A DNA stretch of 64,000 nucleotides from CAVQCJ01 sp963771835 (GCA_963771835.1 CAVYVA010000004.1:124001-188000); one strand, 5' to 3'. Shown: positions 17,587 through 27,865, counted from the first letter of the stretch. The notes: a model not told the origin generated them from the sequence alone. A program made the numbers and translations.

Positions 17587-18932
17587 GCGACGGCTGGGAC
17601 GAGATCAGCGGCGGCCGGGAGCCCGACCGCGACCGCCCGCCGCGCCGCCGGCTGCTGCCGGCCTGGTCGCCGACGTGGTCGGCCTCGGCCTGGACGACGG
17701 GTCACCGGCGGCTGGTCGGCGTGGTCACGGTGGTCGCGGTCACGATGCTCGGCACCGGGTTGTGGGCCTGGCAGCGCGCACACCCGGTGCTCGTGGCCGA
17801 CAGCGTGCATGTCCGGGTGGACCCCTCGGAGTACTTCCTGCCCGGGGAGTTCGACACCAGGGGGCAGTCGGACCTGCTGATGCTGCTGCGGGTCGATGTC
17901 GCCGCCGGGGTGGCCGGCCCGGTACGGCTCGTCAGCCTGGACGGGGGCGGGATCAGCGCGGGCGACGAGCACGCCGTCGTCGGCACGTCGGTGAAGGTGA
18001 CGGTGCAGACCCGGCTGTCGTGCGACCAGTGGGCCGGCGGGAAGGGCGTCCGGGTGCGGTTCCTGGTCGGTCCGGGTCAGGGGCAAGCGGTCGAAGTCCC
18101 GCTGGAGACCGGCCCGAGCTCCGCACTCGGCGCGCAGGTCACCGCGCCCTGCCTCGCCTTCGACCGGGCCCACCCGTTGCGGCTGACGGTGTTCAGCGTG
18201 TCGATGGAGCCGAGTGACCCGGTGGTACGGACGACGTGGACCGTGGTCAACCGGTCCGGCGTCCCGATCACGCTCGCGGACGAGCTCGCGGTCGGCGCGT
18301 TCGGGCAGGACCCGCCGCTGGCGGCGCAGGCCCCGGCGCAGACGACGGTGCTCGCGGCGCACGGGACGGCCACGGTGTTCCGCGACGTGGCGGTCACCTC
18401 GTGCGCGCACGCGCAGACCCTGGACCCGTTCGGCACGCTGGTGACCCTGACCGGCACGTCCGACCAGTCGGACGCCGGCAACCAGATCATCAGCGTCACG
18501 CTTGCGGACCAGTCCGTGGCACAGCTGTACAACACGGCCAAGGACGTGTGCCTGGGCGCGCCGGACCTGTCCGCGGCCCGCGCCACCGTGACGTTGCGCC
18601 GCGGACCGCCGGGCCAGGGCCGCGCCGACCTGGCGGTCGACGGTCGGGTCGAGCTGGCCGGGCGGTGGACGGTGCAGCTCGAGAACCCCGGCGGGTTCGA
18701 CCTCGACCAGCCGGTCCCGGTGCCGGTCACGGTCCAGCACGTCGACGGGCCGGCGCCGTTCGCGCTCGCCGCCGGATGGGTGGTGCGCTCGTGCAGCGCC
18801 GAGCTCGCGTCGGCAGCCGGGGCGCCCAGGACCGTCACCGTGACCGTCTCGGGCCTGCGGACGTACCCGTACGTGCTCCCGGTCACGTACACGGGCCGGA
18901 CCGGCTGCGCCCCCGGCGGGGTCCCGGGCTGA
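17583..18932 (+). CDS. Membrane-anchored extracytoplasmic protein, unknown function
   Basis: A 449-aa protein I do not recognise. A basic N-terminus of about 40 residues precedes one membrane helix (LVGVVTVVAVTMLGTGLWAW, about 41-60). The remainder is Val/Thr-rich and beta-like, with scattered Cys (SCDQW, APCLAF, TSCAHAQ, DVCLGAP, RSCSAEL, GCAPGG) that could pair outside the cell. Repeated patterns such as RTTWTVVNRSGVPITL suggest immunoglobulin-like modules. GTG 17583 overlaps the gntK stop (GTGA), so it is translationally coupled to a kinase of unrelated function. Confidence 0.7.
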   Translation: MSDGWDEISGGREPDRDRPPRRRLLPAWSPTWSASAWTTGHRRLVGVVTVVAVTMLGTGLWAWQRAHPVLVADSVHVRVDPSEYFLPGEFDTRGQSDLLMLLRVDVAAGVAGPVRLVSLDGGGISAGDEHAVVGTSVKVTVQTRLSCDQWAGGKGVRVRFLVGPGQGQAVEVPLETGPSSALGAQVTAPCLAFDRAHPLRLTVFSVSMEPSDPVVRTTWTVVNRSGVPITLADELAVGAFGQDPPLAAQAPAQTTVLAAHGTATVFRDVAVTSCAHAQTLDPFGTLVTLTGTSDQSDAGNQIISVTLADQSVAQLYNTAKDVCLGAPDLSAARATVTLRRGPPGQGRADLAVDGRVELAGRWTVQLENPGGFDLDQPVPVPVTVQHVDGPAPFALAAGWVVRSCSAELASAAGAPRTVTVTVSGLRTYPYVLPVTYTGRTGCAPGGVPG

Positions 18933-18963
18933 GCTCCGGGTCGCCGGGGGCGCAGTCGTCGGG

Positions 18964-20598
18964 CTACGGCCGGACCGCCGCCAGCCTCAGCCGGGCGAGA
19001 ACCGCCGACGGAAGCTTGGACACCGTGCTCCGAGCCGATGCCGCCGATGCCGCGGCTGCCGCGGCAGCTGCCGGGACCGGGACCGGCAGCGGCGCGCAGA
19101 ACGCGTCCGCCCGGTTGCCCGGCTTGCGGGTCGGCAGCGTGCCGTCCGCGAGGTACGCGGCGATCGTGCCGTCGACGCACTCGTTGCCGAACAGCGTGCC
19201 CGCGTGCGTGGTGCCGCCGGGCTCGGCCAGCAGGACCGAGCTCGGGTAGAGCTTGCGCACCTCGAGGCTGCCCGGGTACGGCGTCGCCGCGTCCAGCGTC
19301 TCGTCGATGAGCAGAGCCGGCTTCACGTGCCTGCCGTCCACCTTCACCGGAGTGCCCGCCTTGGCCGGCCAGTACAGGCACGGCGCGTTGAACCAGGCGT
19401 TGCCCCACGTCTCGAACGGCGCGATCTTGTTCACGCGGTCGTTGTCCTTCTGCCACGTCGACCACTTCTGCGGCCACTGCACGTCCGTGCACTGCACGGC
19501 GTTGTACACCGCGAACCCGTTGTCGTTCCCGGGGCCGTCGCTGCCGCGGAACTCCGCGATCACCTTGGCCTGGTTGTGGTGCTTGACCCACGCGACGAAC
19601 GTGTCCCCCAGGTCCAGCCACGTCGACTGGTAGTAGCCGGCGTACAGGAAGATGTCGGTCCACTCGTCGCCGCCGACGATCCCGCCGGCCGCATGCACGT
19701 CCAGCTGGTCGCGCGTCTTGTACCAGAGCGCCTCGACGGCCTTCTCGGTCTTGCCGAGGTGGTACACGCTGTCGTACTTCGCCACCCAGGCGAACCAGAT
19801 CTTGACGTTCCGCTCGAAGGCGACGTCCTGGTTGAGGTTGGCCTGGTACCAGACGTTGCGCGGGTCGACGTTGCTGTCGAGCACCATGCGCCGCATCCGG
19901 TTCGGGAAGAGCGTCGTGTAGACCTGCCCGAGGTAGGTGCCGTAGGAGAAGCCGTAGTAGTTGATCACCGGCTGGCCCAGCGCCTTGCGCAGGCTGTCCA
20001 TGTCCTTGGCCGCGTCCGTCGTCTTCATGTTGGCGAGCAGGCCGGGGTCGTTCTTCTGCGCACACGACTTCGCGTAGCCCGCCGACCGCTTGAGCCAGGT
20101 GGCGAGAGTGCCGTCGGCCGGGTCGTACTGCGGCCGGTCACCGTGGAAGTAGTACGGCTGGCAGCTGATCGCCGGCACGCTCGAGCCGACGCCGCGCGGG
20201 TCGAACCCGATCCAGTCGTAGAAGTTGCCGGCGCCGTTGGGCACGAAGCCCTGCAGGATCGAGTAGATCTGGCCGGAGCCGCCGGGACCGCCCGGGTTCA
20301 CCAGCAGCACGCCCTGGTACTGCGAGTCGGGCACGGTGTGCCGGACCATCGACACCGCGAGCTGGATCTTCTTCCCGTGCGGCTTGCTGTAGTCCTCCGG
20401 CACGGAGACCATCGCGCAGACCGCGCCGAACGCCTGCAGGGTCGGGTCGGCACAGCTCTGCCAGTCGATGCTCTTGTCGACGGCCGACGGGTCGCCGACG
20501 GTGGCCGGTCGCGCCTGAGCCGCGGTGGCGGCCGGGGCGGTGATCGCCAGGGCGGCCAGGGTGCCGGCCGCGGCGACGAGTGCGACGAGTCTTCTCAA
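18964..20598 (-). CDS. Secreted alpha/beta hydrolase (tripeptidyl aminopeptidase type)
   Basis: A 544-aa exported serine hydrolase of the SlpD/SlpE/TAP group. The signal peptide is RRLVALVAAAGTLAALAI with cleavage near ATAAQA. The oxyanion region is LLVNPGGPGGSGQ, the nucleophile elbow GFSYGTYLG, the acid in LLIDETLDAATPY and the His in GGTTHAG. It likely removes N-terminal peptides or amides outside the cell. The start is TTG 20598, chosen for GAGGAGGA 7 nt upstream. The longer ATG frame from 20658 would spoil the signal peptide. A poly-Ala stretch near the C-terminus is unusual. Confidence 0.88.
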   Translation of the reverse strand: MRRLVALVAAAGTLAALAITAPAATAAQARPATVGDPSAVDKSIDWQSCADPTLQAFGAVCAMVSVPEDYSKPHGKKIQLAVSMVRHTVPDSQYQGVLLVNPGGPGGSGQIYSILQGFVPNGAGNFYDWIGFDPRGVGSSVPAISCQPYYFHGDRPQYDPADGTLATWLKRSAGYAKSCAQKNDPGLLANMKTTDAAKDMDSLRKALGQPVINYYGFSYGTYLGQVYTTLFPNRMRRMVLDSNVDPRNVWYQANLNQDVAFERNVKIWFAWVAKYDSVYHLGKTEKAVEALWYKTRDQLDVHAAGGIVGGDEWTDIFLYAGYYQSTWLDLGDTFVAWVKHHNQAKVIAEFRGSDGPGNDNGFAVYNAVQCTDVQWPQKWSTWQKDNDRVNKIAPFETWGNAWFNAPCLYWPAKAGTPVKVDGRHVKPALLIDETLDAATPYPGSLEVRKLYPSSVLLAEPGGTTHAGTLFGNECVDGTIAAYLADGTLPTRKPGNRADAFCAPLPVPVPAAAAAAAASAASARSTVSKLPSAVLARLRLAAVRP

Positions 20599-20833
20599 CG
20601 GGTCCTCCTCGAGGGTGTACGTCGTCGCGGCGTGTCTACCCTCTTGGCGGCCCGCCACGCCAGCCGATGGCGGATGCGTACCCGGATCGTGCCCCGGTGA
20701 TGACGCAGGGCTCCCGCGCGTTCACCGGCGGCCACCGCGGGCACCCGTCCGGCGCACCGAGGGCGCGACTACAGTCGCCTCCGCCCGCAGGCGAGAGCGG
20801 ACGGACGGGCGGGACGGGTCGAGGGAGAGCGAC

Positions 20834-21242
20834 GTGCTGGCATCGGCGGTGGACAGCATCCGGCTGTGGCTGCACGTCCTCGGGGGCCTGTGTCTGGGTC
20901 GGCGGACAGCTGACGCTCGCCGCACTGGTGCCGGCGCTGCGGCTGGCCGGGCCGGACGTCCCCCGACGGGCCGCCCGGGCGTTCAACCGCATCGCGTGGC
21001 CCGCGTTCGCCCTGCTGCTGGTCACCGGCGTGTGGAACGTCGTCGCCGTCAACCAGGCCGACCACCCGGACTCGGCGTACCAGGCGGTGCTCGGCCTCAA
21101 GGTCGCGGTGGTCGCCGCCTCCGGGATCACCGCCTGGCTGCACACCAGGGCGACCACCCCGCGCGGGCTTGCCGTCTGGGGGGCCCTGACCGGGCTGACC
21201 GCACTGTCCGCGCTGTACCTCGGCGTGCTGCTGGCCGGTTGA
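20834..21242 (+). CDS. CopD-like small membrane protein, one +1 frame error
   Basis: The first 17 codons (VLASAVDSIRLWLHVLG) and the rest (ACVWVGGQLTLAALVPALRL ...) are in different frames. Deleting one G from the five-G run at 20882-20886 joins them into WLHVLGACVWVGGQL, the hallmark of CopD-type integral membrane domains. The corrected 135-aa protein has four helices, including FALLLVTGVWNVVAV and LTGLTALSALYLGVLLA. A copper or haem role is only inferred from the family. GTG 20834 follows GAGGGAG. Confidence 0.78.
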
Positions 21243-21269
21243 CGGACTGGCCCGCAGGAGCGGCTCCGC

Positions 21270-22553
21270 CTAGGACAGCGGCTGGGTCGTGATCGCGCCG
21301 TTCAGCGCCGAGCCGGCCGCGTACTGGCTGAAGCTGACGTTCCAGTCGGCCATGCCCGGGTCTCCGGAGGCGACCAGGTCCGCGCTCGAGCGGTTGGTGC
21401 CGGTGACCGTGACCATGTCGCCGTACCTGGACAGGTTGAAGTACGCGGTCGCGTGCGCCGGGCTCAGGTTGATGCAGCCGTGCGAGACGTTGTCGACGCC
21501 CTGGCTGCGCACCGACCACGGGGCGGAGTGGATGAACGTGCCGCTGTACGTCAGCCGCACGTCCCAGTTCACGGTGAGGTCGTAGAAGTTCGGGTTCGAC
21601 GCCGAGCAGGTGATGCCGGCGTTGCAGGACGTCATCCGCCGGGTCGGCTGCTTGGCCAGCACGGTGTAGTTCCCGGTCCGGGTGACGAACTCCGGCCGCC
21701 CGAGGCTGGTCGGCCACACCGCCCAGGTCCTGCCGTTCACGTACACCGAGAGCGTGTGCTTCTTGCCGTCCACCTTGGTCAGGTGCACGTCGCCGATGCC
21801 GAACCGCAGCGTCGTGTCGGTCGCGCCCCACTGCGAGGCCCCGGTCTTCACCGACGCCAGCGCCACGTCCAGCCGCACCTGCGAGTGCGCCGGCCACGCC
21901 GTCTGCGGACGGAAGTGCACCTCGGCCGAGTTGACCCAGTGCCACGAGCCGACGACCGGCGTGGTGGTGGAGACGGTGAGCACCGACTCGACCGCCGCGC
22001 GGTCCTGGACCGGCTTGTCGAACCGGATGACGATCGGGGCACTGACCCCGACCGTCCAGCCCTCGAACGGCGTGACGGTGTAGCCCAGCTTGTTCGCGGC
22101 TGCCAGCGTGGCGACCACGAGCCGTCCGGTCAGGGTGTGCTCGGAACCGTCGGCGGCGCGGACCTGGGCGCTGACGTCGTAGCTGGCCGACGGCGTCGGC
22201 AGCGCGTCGCTGACCCACGTCGTGCCGTCCGGCTGCACCGACCCCGGCAGCGGGGTCCCGTGCTGGTGCCCCTTCACCACGGCCGACTCCAGCGTGCCGT
22301 TCCGGACGCTGAACTTCGCCGGTGCGTCGAACGGGATCGGCTGCGCTGCCGACAGGGTCGGGTCCGGGGTCGGGGACGCCGAAGGCGAGCCGGGGCCGGT
22401 ACCGCCAGTACCGCCCGGGCCGGCGCCGGTCCCGGAGGGGGAGGTGCACGCGCTCAGCGCCAGCACGACGACCGCCGTCGCGCCCGCGAGCAGGCTGCGG
22501 GTGCGGAGGCGGATGCGCGGGGGGCTCGGGAAGGCGGGCATCTGTCGATCCAT
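21270..22553 (-). CDS. L,D-transpeptidase lipoprotein (Ig-like + YkuD)
   Basis: About 427 aa. It has a lipoprotein signal (LLAGATAVVVLALSACT), a Gly/Ser/Pro linker, an Ig-like domain (about 85-190) and a second Ig-like region with HFRPQTAWPAHS. The YkuD catalytic domain follows, with FIHSAPWSVRSQG and the active-site VSHGCINLS. This is the mycobacterial LdtB-like architecture that makes 3-3 peptidoglycan crosslinks outside the membrane. ATG 22553 was chosen over 22604; ATG 22541 is also possible, and no strong ribosome site separates them. Confidence 0.93.
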   Translation of the reverse strand: MDRQMPAFPSPPRIRLRTRSLLAGATAVVVLALSACTSPSGTGAGPGGTGGTGPGSPSASPTPDPTLSAAQPIPFDAPAKFSVRNGTLESAVVKGHQHGTPLPGSVQPDGTTWVSDALPTPSASYDVSAQVRAADGSEHTLTGRLVVATLAAANKLGYTVTPFEGWTVGVSAPIVIRFDKPVQDRAAVESVLTVSTTTPVVGSWHWVNSAEVHFRPQTAWPAHSQVRLDVALASVKTGASQWGATDTTLRFGIGDVHLTKVDGKKHTLSVYVNGRTWAVWPTSLGRPEFVTRTGNYTVLAKQPTRRMTSCNAGITCSASNPNFYDLTVNWDVRLTYSGTFIHSAPWSVRSQGVDNVSHGCINLSPAHATAYFNLSRYGDMVTVTGTNRSSADLVASGDPGMADWNVSFSQYAAGSALNGAITTQPLS

Positions 22554-22660
22554 CGGAAGGTCGGGCTGGTGGCGGTGGGGTTGTCGGTGCGCGCGTGGTT
22601 CCACGGTAAGCCACGCGCGGGCATGCCACCTACCGCGACCACGAGCGGCAGACTGCTGCC

Positions 22661-23425
22661 GTGACCACGGCCGCTCCGATGACCCTGACCATCGACTGCG
22701 GCGGGGGCGGGATCAAGGCCAGCGTCCTGGACGCCGACGGCACGATGCACGCCAGGGCGGTGCGGATCCCGACGCCCTACCCACTGTCCCCGGGACGGTT
22801 CCTGGACTGCCTGGAGCAGGTGGCGGGGATGCTGCCGGCGGCCGACCGGCTCACCGTGGGCATCCCCGGGATGATCCGGCACGGGGTGGTCGTCACGACC
22901 CCGCACTACGTCACCCGCTCGGGTCCACGGTCGCGGGTCGACCCCGCGCTGGTGGCGCAGTGGTCCGGCTTCGACGCCGCCGCAGCGGTCGCCGACAGGT
23001 TCGGACGACCGGTGCGGGTGATGAACGACGCAGAGGTGCACGCGGCCGGGGCGGTCACCGGCAGCGGGCTCGAGCTGGTTCTGACGCTCGGCACCGGTCT
23101 GGGCTGTGCGATCTTCGACGGCGGACGGCTCGCCCCCCACCTGGAGCTGTCGCACGCGACGGTGCGGCACGGGACGACGTACGACGGGTGGATCGGCGAG
23201 CACGTGCGCCGCCAGCTCGGCGACGCCTTCTGGTCCCGGCGCGTGCGCACGATGGTCGCCGAGCTGCGACCGGTGTTCGGCTGGGACCGCCTCTACCTCG
23301 GCGGCGGGAACTCGCGGCGGCTGCGCGCCTCGCACGTGGCAGCGATGGGCGACGACGTGGTCATCGTGCCGAACTCGGCCGCGCTGGTCGGCGGCGTCCG
23401 CGCCTGGTCGTTGCCCGTCGGCTGA
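22661..23425 (+). CDS. ROK family kinase (polyphosphate glucokinase-like)
   Basis: A 254-aa sugar kinase-like protein. The N-terminal phosphate loop is TIDCGGGGIKASVLD, then VGIPGMIRHG, VRVMNDAEVHAAG (catalytic Asp in NDAE), LVLTLGTGLGCAIFD and the C-terminal LYLGGGNSRRL. The size and GTGLGCA motif fit PpgK-like actinobacterial ROK enzymes that phosphorylate glucose from polyphosphate or ATP. The first Gly motif deviates (DCGGGGIK instead of DIGGSGIK), so the donor and sugar are uncertain. GTG start; divergent from the transpeptidase. Confidence 0.8.
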   Translation: MTTAAPMTLTIDCGGGGIKASVLDADGTMHARAVRIPTPYPLSPGRFLDCLEQVAGMLPAADRLTVGIPGMIRHGVVVTTPHYVTRSGPRSRVDPALVAQWSGFDAAAAVADRFGRPVRVMNDAEVHAAGAVTGSGLELVLTLGTGLGCAIFDGGRLAPHLELSHATVRHGTTYDGWIGEHVRRQLGDAFWSRRVRTMVAELRPVFGWDRLYLGGGNSRRLRASHVAAMGDDVVIVPNSAALVGGVRAWSLPVG

Positions 23426-23459
23426 CTGCAGTCGGCGACAGCCGGCGACGGGCGCACAG

Positions 23460-24092
23460 TCAGGGCGACTGGACGGGGGTGCCGGTGCCGCCGACGCAGG
23501 CCGCACCCGGCTCGGGTGTCTGCGGGCCCTGCTCGAACGTCCGGATGAACTGCTCGAGCCTCGGGTCGCTGGCGTTCGGCAGCTGGACCTGGTTGCCCCA
23601 GGCGCTGGCGACGACCGGAGCGGGCAGGCCCGGGTACGGGCTGACGATGACGTACGACTGACCCTTGGCCGCGGCGGTGAGCTTGGCCACCTGGTCCGCC
23701 GGGAGGTCGGGCTGGTAGGTGATCCAGACGGCGCCGTGCTCGAGGGAGTGCACGCCGTGCTCGTTCTTGATCGGCTGGTCGTACACGCCGCAGTTCTGCC
23801 AGACCGGGTCGTGGTCGCCGCCGACCGGGGGAACCTGCGGGTAGGTGACAGGCGTGGTGACGTGGTTGCGGCTCAGGCCGGTGTACGTCTTGAGCCCTTG
23901 GATGTCCGAACCGGGGGTGGCGCTCGCACTCTGCTTGATCGCGACGGCGGCCAGCACGACGATCAGCAGGACGAGCGGCCCGGCGATCGCCGCGATGAGG
24001 ATGTTGCGCTTGCGCGCCTGCTTGGCCTGCTCTTTCTTGACGGCCTCGAGCCGCGCCTTGCGGTCGTTGCTGTCGCGGCCCTTCTTCGACAT
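23460..24092 (-). CDS. DUF3105 membrane protein
   Basis: A 210-aa protein with a highly charged N-terminus (KKGRDSNDRKARLEAVKKEQ) and one membrane helix (IAAIAGPLVLLIVVLAAVAI). The extracytoplasmic DUF3105 domain has HVTTPVTYPQVPPVGGDHDP, NCGVYDQPI and HSLEHGAVWITYQPDLP. The conserved His and two Cys suggest metal binding or a disulfide, but the family's function is unknown. It is a single gene, convergent with the kinase gene. Confidence 0.88.
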   Translation of the reverse strand: MSKKGRDSNDRKARLEAVKKEQAKQARKRNILIAAIAGPLVLLIVVLAAVAIKQSASATPGSDIQGLKTYTGLSRNHVTTPVTYPQVPPVGGDHDPVWQNCGVYDQPIKNEHGVHSLEHGAVWITYQPDLPADQVAKLTAAAKGQSYVIVSPYPGLPAPVVASAWGNQVQLPNASDPRLEQFIRTFEQGPQTPEPGAACVGGTGTPVQSP

Positions 24093-24196
24093 GCGGGTGC
24101 TCCGGCTCTGCTCCAGGGTTCTGCGGACCTGTCAAGGGTAAGCGGCGCGGGACGGTGCCCCGCCCGCGCCGCGCTCCGGGCCCCGCGGATCGGGCG

Positions 24197-27100
24197 TCAG
24201 GGCTGCAGGGCCGGCTCGGCCAGGACCTGGTCCAGGGCCGTGAGCAACCGGTCGACGTCCGCCTCGATCCAGACCAGTGGTGGTTTGATCTTGAGCACGT
24301 TGTGGTGCGGGCCGTCGATGCTGACCAGCACGCCCAGGTTCTTCAGCCGCTCGACCACGTACGTCGCCTCGGCCGCGGCCGGCTCCAGGGTCGACCGGTC
24401 CCGCACCAGCTCGATCCCGGCGTAGAGCCCGAGGCCACGCGCGTCGCCGACCAGCGCGTGCCGTCCCGCGAGCTCGCGGGCCCCTTCGACCAGCCGCCGG
24501 CCGAGGACCTCGGCCCGCTCCGGCAGCCGCTCGTCGCGCAGCACGTCCAGCACGGCCAGCCCCACCGCGGCGGACACCGGGTTGCCGCCGAAGGTGTTGA
24601 AGTACTCCATCCCGTTCGCGAACGCGCGGGCGACCTCGGGCGTGGTGACGACGGCCGCGAGTGGGTGGCCGTCACCGGCCGGCTTGCCCATCGTGACGAC
24701 ATCGGGGACGACGCCCTGCGTGGCGAAGCCCCAGAACGGCGGGCCGACCCGGCCGAAGCCGACCTGCACCTCGTCGACCACGAACAGCCCGCCGGCCGAG
24801 CGGACGATCGCCGCCGCCTCGGCCAGGTAGCCGTCGGGCAGCACGACCTGGCCACCGCAGCCGACCATGGACTCGGCGATCATCCCGGCCAGCGGGCGGC
24901 CGGCCGCGGCGACGTCGTCCGTGCAGCGCCGGACGTCCTGGGCGTACGCCAGCGCGGCGTCGTGGCCGTAGCCGCGGTGCGCACCGCGGTAGGGGTCCGG
25001 CAGCACCGCCACCTGCACCCAGGGCGGGCGACCGGCCCCGCCCGGACCCGCGTGCTTGTACGGGCTCACCTCGATCAGTGCCTGGGTCTGCCCGTGGTAG
25101 CCGTCCTGCAGGCAGACCATGTCGCGTGCGCCGGTGTACGTGCGCACCAGCCGCAGGGCGAGCTCGTTCGCCTCGCTGCCGGAGTTGACGAAGAAGCACA
25201 CGGACAAGGGGTCCGGAAGCGTCTGCGAGAGGCGCTCGGCGTACTCCAGCACGGTGTCGTGCAGGTAGCGGGTGTTGGTGTTGAGCACCGCCATCTGCGC
25301 GGCGCCGGCCGCGACCACCCGCGGGTGGGCGTGCCCCACGTGCGCGACGTTGTTCACCGCGTCCAGGTAGGCGCGCCCTTCGTCGTCGTACAAGCGCGCG
25401 CCGATCCCGCGCACGATCCGCAGCGGGTCGGCGTACGACAGGCTGAGGTTGGGACCCAACCTGGCGCGGCGAGCGGCCAGGGCGTCGGCCCGCGACCGCG
25501 GCGGGTCCGGGACCGCGCCGTCGGGGAGCGCCAGCAGCAGCGCCGGGTCGGGCGAAAGCCCGAGCCACAGCGACCGTTGCGAGGGCACGCCCACCCCCGG
25601 GTAGTCGTGCGCGAGCCCGAGCAGGTCGAGGATCACCTGGACGTGGACGTGCGGCGCCCAGTCGCCGTTGGACGGCGGTGCACCGACCCATCCGAGCACG
25701 TCGCCGGCCGCCAGCACCTGCCCGACCCGGACCTGCTCCAGGCTGGCGCGGGACAGGTGACCGAACAGCGTGAAGAACGGCGCCCCGGCGGCGGTGGCGT
25801 GCTCGAGCACGACGACCGGGCCGTAGTCGAGCCGGGTCGGGTTCTCGCGGGCGACCACCACCGTCCCGGCCAGCGGAGCGCGCACCTCTGTGCCGGCCGC
25901 GGTCCACACGTCCAGACCTAGGTGCACCGTCCGGCGTTCGGCGCCTGGGTCGTCGGCGGGCGTGAACGCCGGCGTCGTGTAGACCAGCCGGGCCTCGCCG
26001 TACCCGCCCAGCCCGACCGCGTCCGGGTCGCCGTCGACACGGCCCCGGATGAGCGCGTCGAAGCGCGCCGGCGGTGCCGCGACCTCGTGGGCGCCGAACG
26101 TCCCGCTGCCCACCGACAGGTCGACCGGGAAGGTCCGCAGCCCGGTCCACGGCCGGCCCAGCAACGGGGCCGGCGTCGAGGCCCGCAGGTGCTCGCGGAC
26201 GGCGGCGCCGGACGGGTGCGGGTCGAGGCCGCACGCGTCGCGCAGGCGGTAGTGGGCCAGCCGCGGATGGATCCCTGCGCTCCGCCGCAACGTCGCCCAG
26301 GCTCCAGACTCGCTGACGGTCAGGTACGGGTCGTCGGGCCGGTCGGCCGACTGGACCGCCGCGTGGCAGACGCTCATCGCCAGGCGCGCGCGGACCAGGT
26401 CCCAGAGGACTTCGAGCTCCGCCGGCTCCAGCGGGTGCTCGGCGTGGAACCCGGCCACCAGCTGCGCGACCGCCGCGAGCGGGTCCTCGGCGGCCATGGC
26501 CGCGTACGCCGCCGCCACCGCCGGTTCGGCCACCAGCACCGTGTGCACCAGGTCGCCGTAGTCGAGCAGTCCGCTCACCCGGGAGAACCGCTCCAGCGGC
26601 CGGTCCCGCTCGCCCGGGTCCACGAGCACGTTGCGGTCGTTGGCGTCGCCGTGCACCACCGCACGGCGCAGGCCCGGCAGCCGGGGGCCGACGTGCTGCT
26701 CGAACCGGGCCAGCACGTCGTCCACGACCGCGCGCCCGCCGGGGTCGGCGATCGCCGCGCGCCGCTCGCGCAGGACCACCGCGGCCTGGGCGACGTCCCA
26801 GTGGAACGTCCGGTGCGCCGCCGGGTGGTCGAAGGCGTCCAGCGCCGTCGCGTGCCGGCCGAGCAGCGCGCCGAGGTCGTGCAGCAGCGCCGGGGACTGC
26901 CGGCCGACCTCGGCGAGCGGGACACCGGGCAGCCAGTCCAGCAGCCGGACCAGGTGCCCGTCGGCCACGCCGTGCTGGGCGCCGTCCAGCGTGGGGTGGA
27001 CGCGCTGGACCGGGAGCCCGGCCGCGAGGGCCAGCGCCGCAGCGTCGCGCTGGGCGACGAGAACGTCCGCGGACTCGGTGCGGTTGGCCACCTTGAGCAC

Positions 27101-27251
27101 GTACGTCGCGATGCCGTCCACATCGAGGCGGAAGTTCTGGTCGCGCTCGCTCGGCAGCGGGTACGCGGTGGTCGCGACGCCGAACACCACGTGCCCGATC
27201 TCCTCGGCGCGCGCCGCCGTCAAGCCTCGGCGCCTGGCCCAGCACCGTCAC
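24197..27251 (-). CDS. Phosphotransferase / M23 peptidase-like / class III aminotransferase fusion
   Basis: About 1018 aa in three domains. First (about 1-350) is an aminoglycoside/homoserine-kinase-like phosphotransferase with LPSERDQNF, VVHGDANDRNVLV and SGLLDYGDLV. Second (about 420-570) is a peptidase M23 fold with TVHLGLDVW, GTVVVARENP and WAPHVHVQVI, keeping a His-x3-Asp and His-x-His pattern. Third (about 590-1015) is a PLP aminotransferase with NSGSEANELALRL, VVDEVQVGFGRVG and catalytic Lys in VTMGKPAGDGHP, close to ethanolamine-phosphate phospho-lyase-like enzymes. It may phosphorylate an amino alcohol then eliminate or transaminate it. An extra T near 27222 separates VTVLGQAPRL (GTG 27251) from the main frame, which otherwise starts at TTG 27223. 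Confidence 0.88.
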
Positions 27252-27317
27252 GACCCGACTCTAGGCCCGGCTTGGCGGCGGCGGCCGGACCCGATGTACT
27301 GCCCCTGTGAGGACGCC

Positions 27318-27848
27318 ATGACCGGCTGGACCGCTCCCCCGGCCGACCGCACCGACCCGGACCGGCTCGGCGACGAGCGCTCCTCGCTGGAGGCCTGGGT
27401 CGACTTCCACCGCTCGACGCTGCTGGGCAAGTGCTCCGGGCTCACCGCCGGGCAGCTCAAGGAGGCGGCCGTCCCGCCGTCGGGGCTCACCCTGCTGGGC
27501 CTGGTGCGGCACATGAGCGAGGTCGAGCGCTGGTGGTTCCGCCGGCACGTCGGCGGCGAGGACCTCGACGAGATCTACTGCACCCCGGACGAGCGCGAGC
27601 GGGACTTCTACGGCCTGCCGGACGCCGACGCCCAGGGCGACCTCGACCTGTTCGCCGCCGAGGTGGCGGCGTCCCGGGCCGCCTGCGCCGGGCACGACCT
27701 GGACGAGGTGGTGCCCAGCCGCGGACACCGCAAGGACGTGCGGCTGAACGTCCGCTGGGTGTACCTGCACATGATCGAGGAGTACGCCAGGCACAACGGG
27801 CACGCCGACCTCCTGCGGGAGCGCATCGACGGCGCGACCGGCGACTGA
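27318..27848 (+). CDS. DinB/DUF664 family protein
   Basis: A 176-aa four-helix-bundle protein of the DinB-like DUF664 group. Its metal-ligand regions are LVRHMSEVERWWFRRHV and the C-terminal HMIEEYARHNGHADLLRERI. Relatives include mycothiol-dependent enzymes and many uncharacterised proteins, so the activity is not assignable. ATG 27318 follows GAGGA. The DyP peroxidase follows within 20 nt, possibly co-transcribed. Confidence 0.85.
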   Translation: MTGWTAPPADRTDPDRLGDERSSLEAWVDFHRSTLLGKCSGLTAGQLKEAAVPPSGLTLLGLVRHMSEVERWWFRRHVGGEDLDEIYCTPDERERDFYGLPDADAQGDLDLFAAEVAASRAACAGHDLDEVVPSRGHRKDVRLNVRWVYLHMIEEYARHNGHADLLRERIDGATGD

Positions 27849-27865
27849 GGGCCGGCTCGCGATGG

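Noticed and set aside
24155..25921. A 588-aa plus-strand frame
   Set aside because: Antisense to the aminotransferase/M23 part of the fusion protein, with Arg/Gly/His-rich composition.
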